Source of the DNA: DASRVA01 sp050732935
GTDB taxonomy: Bacteria; Gemmatimonadota; Gemmatimonadetes; JACCXV01; JAHWKZ01
Direction: 5' to 3'
DNA length: 58,598 bases
Assembly (NCBI GenBank): GCA_050732935.1
Contig: JBOHRW010000030.1
Coordinates: forward strand, 1-58,598
How positions within the stretch are numbered: position 1 is the stretch's first letter; each line of letters opens with the position of its first letter. A program made the position numbers and the translations under genes. Below, piece by piece: positions 55,240 to 58,598 of the stretch. The notes beneath the pieces were generated by a model. It saw nothing but the letters and a program-made list of their open reading frames with translations. It was not told the origin of the DNA and searched no databases.

Positions 55240-58200
55240 GACCGAATCTCCGGCGGTACCAGGTCGGCGTTCGAGCCCTCAGGTCGCTCGAGGCGCCCGC
55301 GGGCGGCCGCCAGCCAGTGCTCGGGCGTGAGCGGCGTGATGCGTGCCTCTTCCAGCGCTTGTAGCGCGCGACCTGCTTCGCCCCTGTCGGCATGGAGATC
55401 CGAGAGACGGATCAGCGCCTCGCCCCGGTAGGTCGAGACCGGGAAGCGGTGCAGGAAGATCCGGAGGCGCCGAAGCGCCGCGTCGTCGTCGCCGGCCTCC
55501 AGCGCGACCAAGGCCTGGTAGAAGGCGGCGTCGTCCCTGAGAGTGTGGGGCGTGTCGACGGAGAGCATCCGCCGAAAGATCTCGCCTGCCTCACTGAAGC
55601 GTCCGTCAGAAAGCCGACGTTGCCCTTCCGCCAGGAGCGCCGCGTAGTCGAGCGGGGGATGACGACGGAGCATGACCAGCGCCGTGGCGATCGCCAGGAC
55701 CGAGAGCGCGGCGATCCCGACCCAGCCCGCCCGCCTCGCTTCGGGGAGCCGCCAGCCAGGCGGGCCCGGGTCCCTCCTCTGGCGCGTCACGCCGACGAGC
55801 AGCGCGAGGATGGTGAGCGCCGTCAGGACCACGCCCAGGCGTCCGGGCCAGCCGGCGCTCCACTCCAGCGTGAAGCTCCTCGATCGCGGGGTGACCAGCA
55901 TCATCCCCGGCGCCACCAGGTCGATGACCGATCCGTCGGACGCCCTCCAGCCCGGATGATAGCCGACCTTGACGAGCAGGGGGTGGCCCGGCGCGTCGGT
56001 CTCGATCCGGATCGCCTGATCCAGGATCGTGGCGCTCACGCGGGGCCGGGTCGCGTACGGGATCCGCGGCAAACGGCGCGGGCGATAGCGATCGACCGAG
56101 GGCCACGCTCGACCCTCCCCGTCGTCCAGGACCAGCGGCACCTCGAGATCGGTGCCGGCTCGGAACCAGTCGTAGGCCTCCGCCCGCCAGTCGGGCCAGG
56201 TGTCCACCACCGGTTGCAGGCCGACCGGCTCGACCAGGGAGGGCGGCTCGACCAGCGCGAAGACCTCGTACACGCCCGATCGGGCGCGCTCTTGGAACTC
56301 CGCGGAGCGCTCCAGCGTGCGTGCGAGCGAGTCCGTGTAGGCGATCAGCTCGCTCGCTCCCAGGAGCTCGAGGTGCTCGACGGCCGCGGCCGGGTCGAAG
56401 CGCCCGCACTCGAACGCTGGAAGGGGGCACGAGGGGCGGAGGCTGATCTCGGACTGCAGATAGAAAATCGCCGGGGCCAGCACGGTGCTCTGGAAATAAA
56501 GTCCCTCGAGCGTGGCCCGTCCCGCGAACCAGGGGATCATCTCGAACGCGCGGATCGTGCCCGCTTCGTTGTGGTCGGGGTGGTGCTCCCAGGCGACCCG
56601 CGGCTCGTCGATATCGCCGGCGATCGCTCGCATCGCGCCATGGTAGTCCGGCCAGCCCGAGGTGCGCTCCATTCCGCTCATGTTCCAGCGGACCCACGAG
56701 GGCACGTACTCCACGGCCGCGACCGCGGCCGTCGAGACCAGGATGATGACGGCGGCGGCGAGGGCCGGGCGCCGGTCCGGCTTCGCCAAGGCGATCCAGG
56801 CGCCCAGCTCGTAGCACCCGGCGAGCAGGATCGCGCCGTGCATCATCGGCAGGAAGCGGACGTCGACGACGCCCAGGCTGAAGCCGAGCCGGTAGAAGAC
56901 GAAGAGGACCGCCGCGAATCCCATGAGCCAGGCCTGGCCGGGGGCGAGGGCGGGTCGGTCGCGGGAGAGCAGCCGCCGGGCGACGCCCGCGATCAGGAGC
57001 ACGCCCGCGATCGCGATCGCGGGAGGGAAGAGGGCGGCCATCCCGCCGATCTCCCACTGTTCACGGAAGCCGGTCGTCCAGGGCAGGTTCCAGAGCAACG
57101 GGACCAGCCACCACGCGAGCAGGCCGAACGCGACCAGGCCGATCCGCGCCACATGCCAGCCGCGCCGCCACCACAGGCGTGGATGGAGCGCCAGCAGACC
57201 GATCCCGAGCGCGGCGCAGACGAGCGCATAGCCGTGGGCCAGCCCGGCGAGAGCGAGGAGGACGGCTGCGGGCCACCATCCCGAGGCCCGGTCGCGGGTC
57301 TTCCACGCATGGGTCACGGCCAGCCAGGCCAGGGGGAAGCCCAGCGCGTAAGCGAACTCGCCGGCGAGAAGGCTCGCCAGGTTGCCGCCCCAGGTGGACT
57401 GCGTCTCGATGAGCAGGAAGGCGAGGGCTGCCACGGGAGCCAGCCAGCGCGCGGGGCGGGGCGCGTCCAGCCAGCGGAGTGACAGGTACCAGGCGACGGG
57501 CAGGAGCAGGGCGCCGGCCAGCGAGCCGATCTTCATGGCGACGGTTAGGGGAAGCGCCACGCTCAGGAGGACGAGCACCAGGAAGGCGAGCGGAAAATAG
57601 AAGAGGAAGAGCGGGAAGCCGGCATACTGGTCCATGCTCCACCCGTAGACCTGGCCCGAGGGGAGGAGGACCTCGCGGAGCTGATCGAGCGCGACGATGT
57701 GGCTGGCGTAGTCCCCGCCCGCGGGAGTCGTATCCAGGAGGAGGAGGTGCGGCGGAAAGATCATGAGGCCGGCGGTACCCAGGCAGAGCGCCGTGGCGAA
57801 GGCGGGAGCCGACGCGAGGAGCCGCGAGGGGCAGGTCGGGTGCGAAGACCGTCCAGCGCCGAGCCGGCTGCGCGCCCGAGTGGGAACCGCCGCTAAGCCC
57901 AGCCAGGCGATCAGACAGAGAACCGCCCAACCGGCGAGAAGCGGCAGGTCCGGTCGCCACAGGCTCCGGAAGGAGCGGGCGTCGATCCGGACCGAGACGA
58001 CCTTTCCCGGAACCCCAGGGTCGTCCGGCAGCACGAGGAGGAAGCCGCTGGTCTCCCAGCCGGTGATGTCGGTCGCGGGCCGGAGCCGGCCTTCGATGAT
58101 TGCGGTTCCGTCGTCGGACCGCCAGCGCTCGATGCCCTCGAGCTCGATCTCGACGGGGCTCCACCAGACCGCTCGCCCGCCGTCAGCCGTCTCTCGCCAG

Positions 58201-58598
58201 GCGACCTCGATACGGGGATCGTCCGGCCATGCCGGTCCCTCGACGGTGGCATCGGCTTCGGGCCCCACCACCGTGACGCTGCCGGCCCAGGTCCCGGCGA
58301 CGTCGTGGTAGCGGATCCGGAGGGCGGCGATCTCCCGCATCTCCATTCGCCACCGTTCGGGATCCACCTCCCAGGCGATCTCAGCCCGTTCGCCGGGCCC
58401 CAGCTCGCCGATCACCGGTCGCGGGGCGGCGTCCACCCCCCGGAGCAAGGCCTTGACTTCGTAAGCCGGATCCTGGCCACGGTTGTGGATGATGCCGGTG
58501 ATGTGGACGGATTGCGGAGAGCGACGGACGGTGAGAGAGAGCTCGAGCCGGATGGTCTGGGCGTGGAGGGACGGGGCGGTGGCGAGCAGGCAGAGCAG
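55236..58598 (-). CDS. Giant polytopic membrane protein with C-terminal TPR-like repeats, 5' end outside the window
   Basis: The minus-strand frame is open to the window edge; at least 1120 residues are seen. The visible N-terminus reads LLATAPSLHAQT, a signal-peptide end, so few residues are missing. It continues with a soluble beta domain (to about 190 visible residues) and roughly a dozen transmembrane helices (VLCLIAWLGLAAVPTRA, FLLIETQSTWGGNLASLLAG, FAAVLFVFYRLGF). An extracytoplasmic part (EYVPSWVRWNMSGMER and on) and another helix (LGVVLTALTILALLVGV) follow, then TPR-like repeats (EAGEIFRRMLSVDTPHTLRD). It resembles YfhO/6-pyruvoyl-tetrahydropterin-synthase-related membrane proteins, probably glycan processing. 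Coupled to the glycosyltransferase downstream. Confidence 0.85.
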   Translation of the reverse strand: MLCLLATAPSLHAQTIRLELSLTVRRSPQSVHITGIIHNRGQDPAYEVKALLRGVDAAPRPVIGELGPGERAEIAWEVDPERWRMEMREIAALRIRYHDVAGTWAGSVTVVGPEADATVEGPAWPDDPRIEVAWRETADGGRAVWWSPVEIELEGIERWRSDDGTAIIEGRLRPATDITGWETSGFLLVLPDDPGVPGKVVSVRIDARSFRSLWRPDLPLLAGWAVLCLIAWLGLAAVPTRARSRLGAGRSSHPTCPSRLLASAPAFATALCLGTAGLMIFPPHLLLLDTTPAGGDYASHIVALDQLREVLLPSGQVYGWSMDQYAGFPLFLFYFPLAFLVLVLLSVALPLTVAMKIGSLAGALLLPVAWYLSLRWLDAPRPARWLAPVAALAFLLIETQSTWGGNLASLLAGEFAYALGFPLAWLAVTHAWKTRDRASGWWPAAVLLALAGLAHGYALVCAALGIGLLALHPRLWWRRGWHVARIGLVAFGLLAWWLVPLLWNLPWTTGFREQWEIGGMAALFPPAIAIAGVLLIAGVARRLLSRDRPALAPGQAWLMGFAAVLFVFYRLGFSLGVVDVRFLPMMHGAILLAGCYELGAWIALAKPDRRPALAAAVIILVSTAAVAAVEYVPSWVRWNMSGMERTSGWPDYHGAMRAIAGDIDEPRVAWEHHPDHNEAGTIRAFEMIPWFAGRATLEGLYFQSTVLAPAIFYLQSEISLRPSCPLPAFECGRFDPAAAVEHLELLGASELIAYTDSLARTLERSAEFQERARSGVYEVFALVEPPSLVEPVGLQPVVDTWPDWRAEAYDWFRAGTDLEVPLVLDDGEGRAWPSVDRYRPRRLPRIPYATRPRVSATILDQAIRIETDAPGHPLLVKVGYHPGWRASDGSVIDLVAPGMMLVTPRSRSFTLEWSAGWPGRLGVVLTALTILALLVGVTRQRRDPGPPGWRLPEARRAGWVGIAALSVLAIATALVMLRRHPPLDYAALLAEGQRRLSDGRFSEAGEIFRRMLSVDTPHTLRDDAAFYQALVALEAGDDDAALRRLRIFLHRFPVSTYRGEALIRLSDLHADRGEAGRALQALEEARITPLTPEHWLAAARGRLERPEGSNADLVPPEIRS

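Overview
This 58.6 kb window is GC-rich bacterial chromosome from a Gram-negative organism. It encodes a TonB-dependent receptor, many lipoprotein or Sec signal peptides, a patatin-like phospholipase and a lipoprotein-type methyltransferase. Gene density is high, with many 4-base ATGA/GTGA stop-start overlaps and frequent GTG starts. The mix of Ig-like-domain lipoproteins, Rex, SelA, an UMF1-type transporter and paralogous secreted proteins suggests a FCB-related phylum such as Gemmatimonadota or a neighbouring candidate phylum. That placement is an inference from style of content only; no rRNA is present.

Layout. 1-2.3 kb: three small secreted proteins, the first a frameshifted paralogue of the second. 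2.4-6.8 kb: TonB receptor, an ECF sigma/anti-sigma pair and an Asp-rich secreted protein. 6.8-13.8 kb: a housekeeping run on the + strand, namely a structured leader with a terminator, zinc-ribbon coiled-coil protein, RNase HI overlapping the RNase P RNA, recJ, rsmD, coaD, an aminotransferase, a STAS protein and rsmA. 14.1-19.3 kb: UMF1 transporter (-), rex with its own Rex box, a MobB-like P-loop protein, a NUDIX hydrolase and a vWA membrane protein. 19.4-26.3 kb: valS, an Ig-like lipoprotein, selA, a PQQ-type sugar dehydrogenase and a small membrane protein. 26.3-36.6 kb: META lipoprotein beside a lipoprotein remnant (-), proS, inositol-phosphatase-type enzyme, ddl, two Ig-like lipoproteins (-), tRNA-Gln(CTG), thioredoxin reductase, the tdh-kbl threonine-degradation pair and an MBL-fold hydrolase. 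36.7-48.8 kb: a cyclase/AAA/TPR multidomain protein, two FtsX-type permeases (-), a DUF4139-type protein (-), nfo, a membrane-anchored protein of unclear fold, an anchored methyltransferase (-) and patatin. 48.9-58.6 kb: queE, a LuxE-LuxC type acyl reductase pair, Uma2 nuclease (-), cold-shock protein (-), WYL protein, LemA (-), a glycosyltransferase (-) and a very large membrane protein that runs off the window (-).

Working together: ECF sigma with its membrane anti-sigma; Tdh with Kbl (threonine to glycine and acetyl-CoA); LuxE with LuxC (fatty acid to aldehyde, without luciferase genes); Rex controlling its own promoter; RNase HI, RNase P RNA and RecJ as a nucleic-acid-processing block; the C-terminal glycosyltransferase and giant membrane protein as an envelope module.

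The most unusual items are: (1) a dispersed palindromic repeat in two copies (22067-22201 and 42634-42758) with a conserved core but arms of unrelated sequence that are self-complementary in each copy; (2) the RNase HI reading frame ending inside rnpB; (3) repeated -10-like boxes 6-9 bases before start codons, pointing to leaderless transcription; (4) a promoter-leader-terminator unit just upstream of the zinc-ribbon gene; (5) several freshly broken genes. No CRISPR array, insertion sequence, prophage or rRNA was seen.
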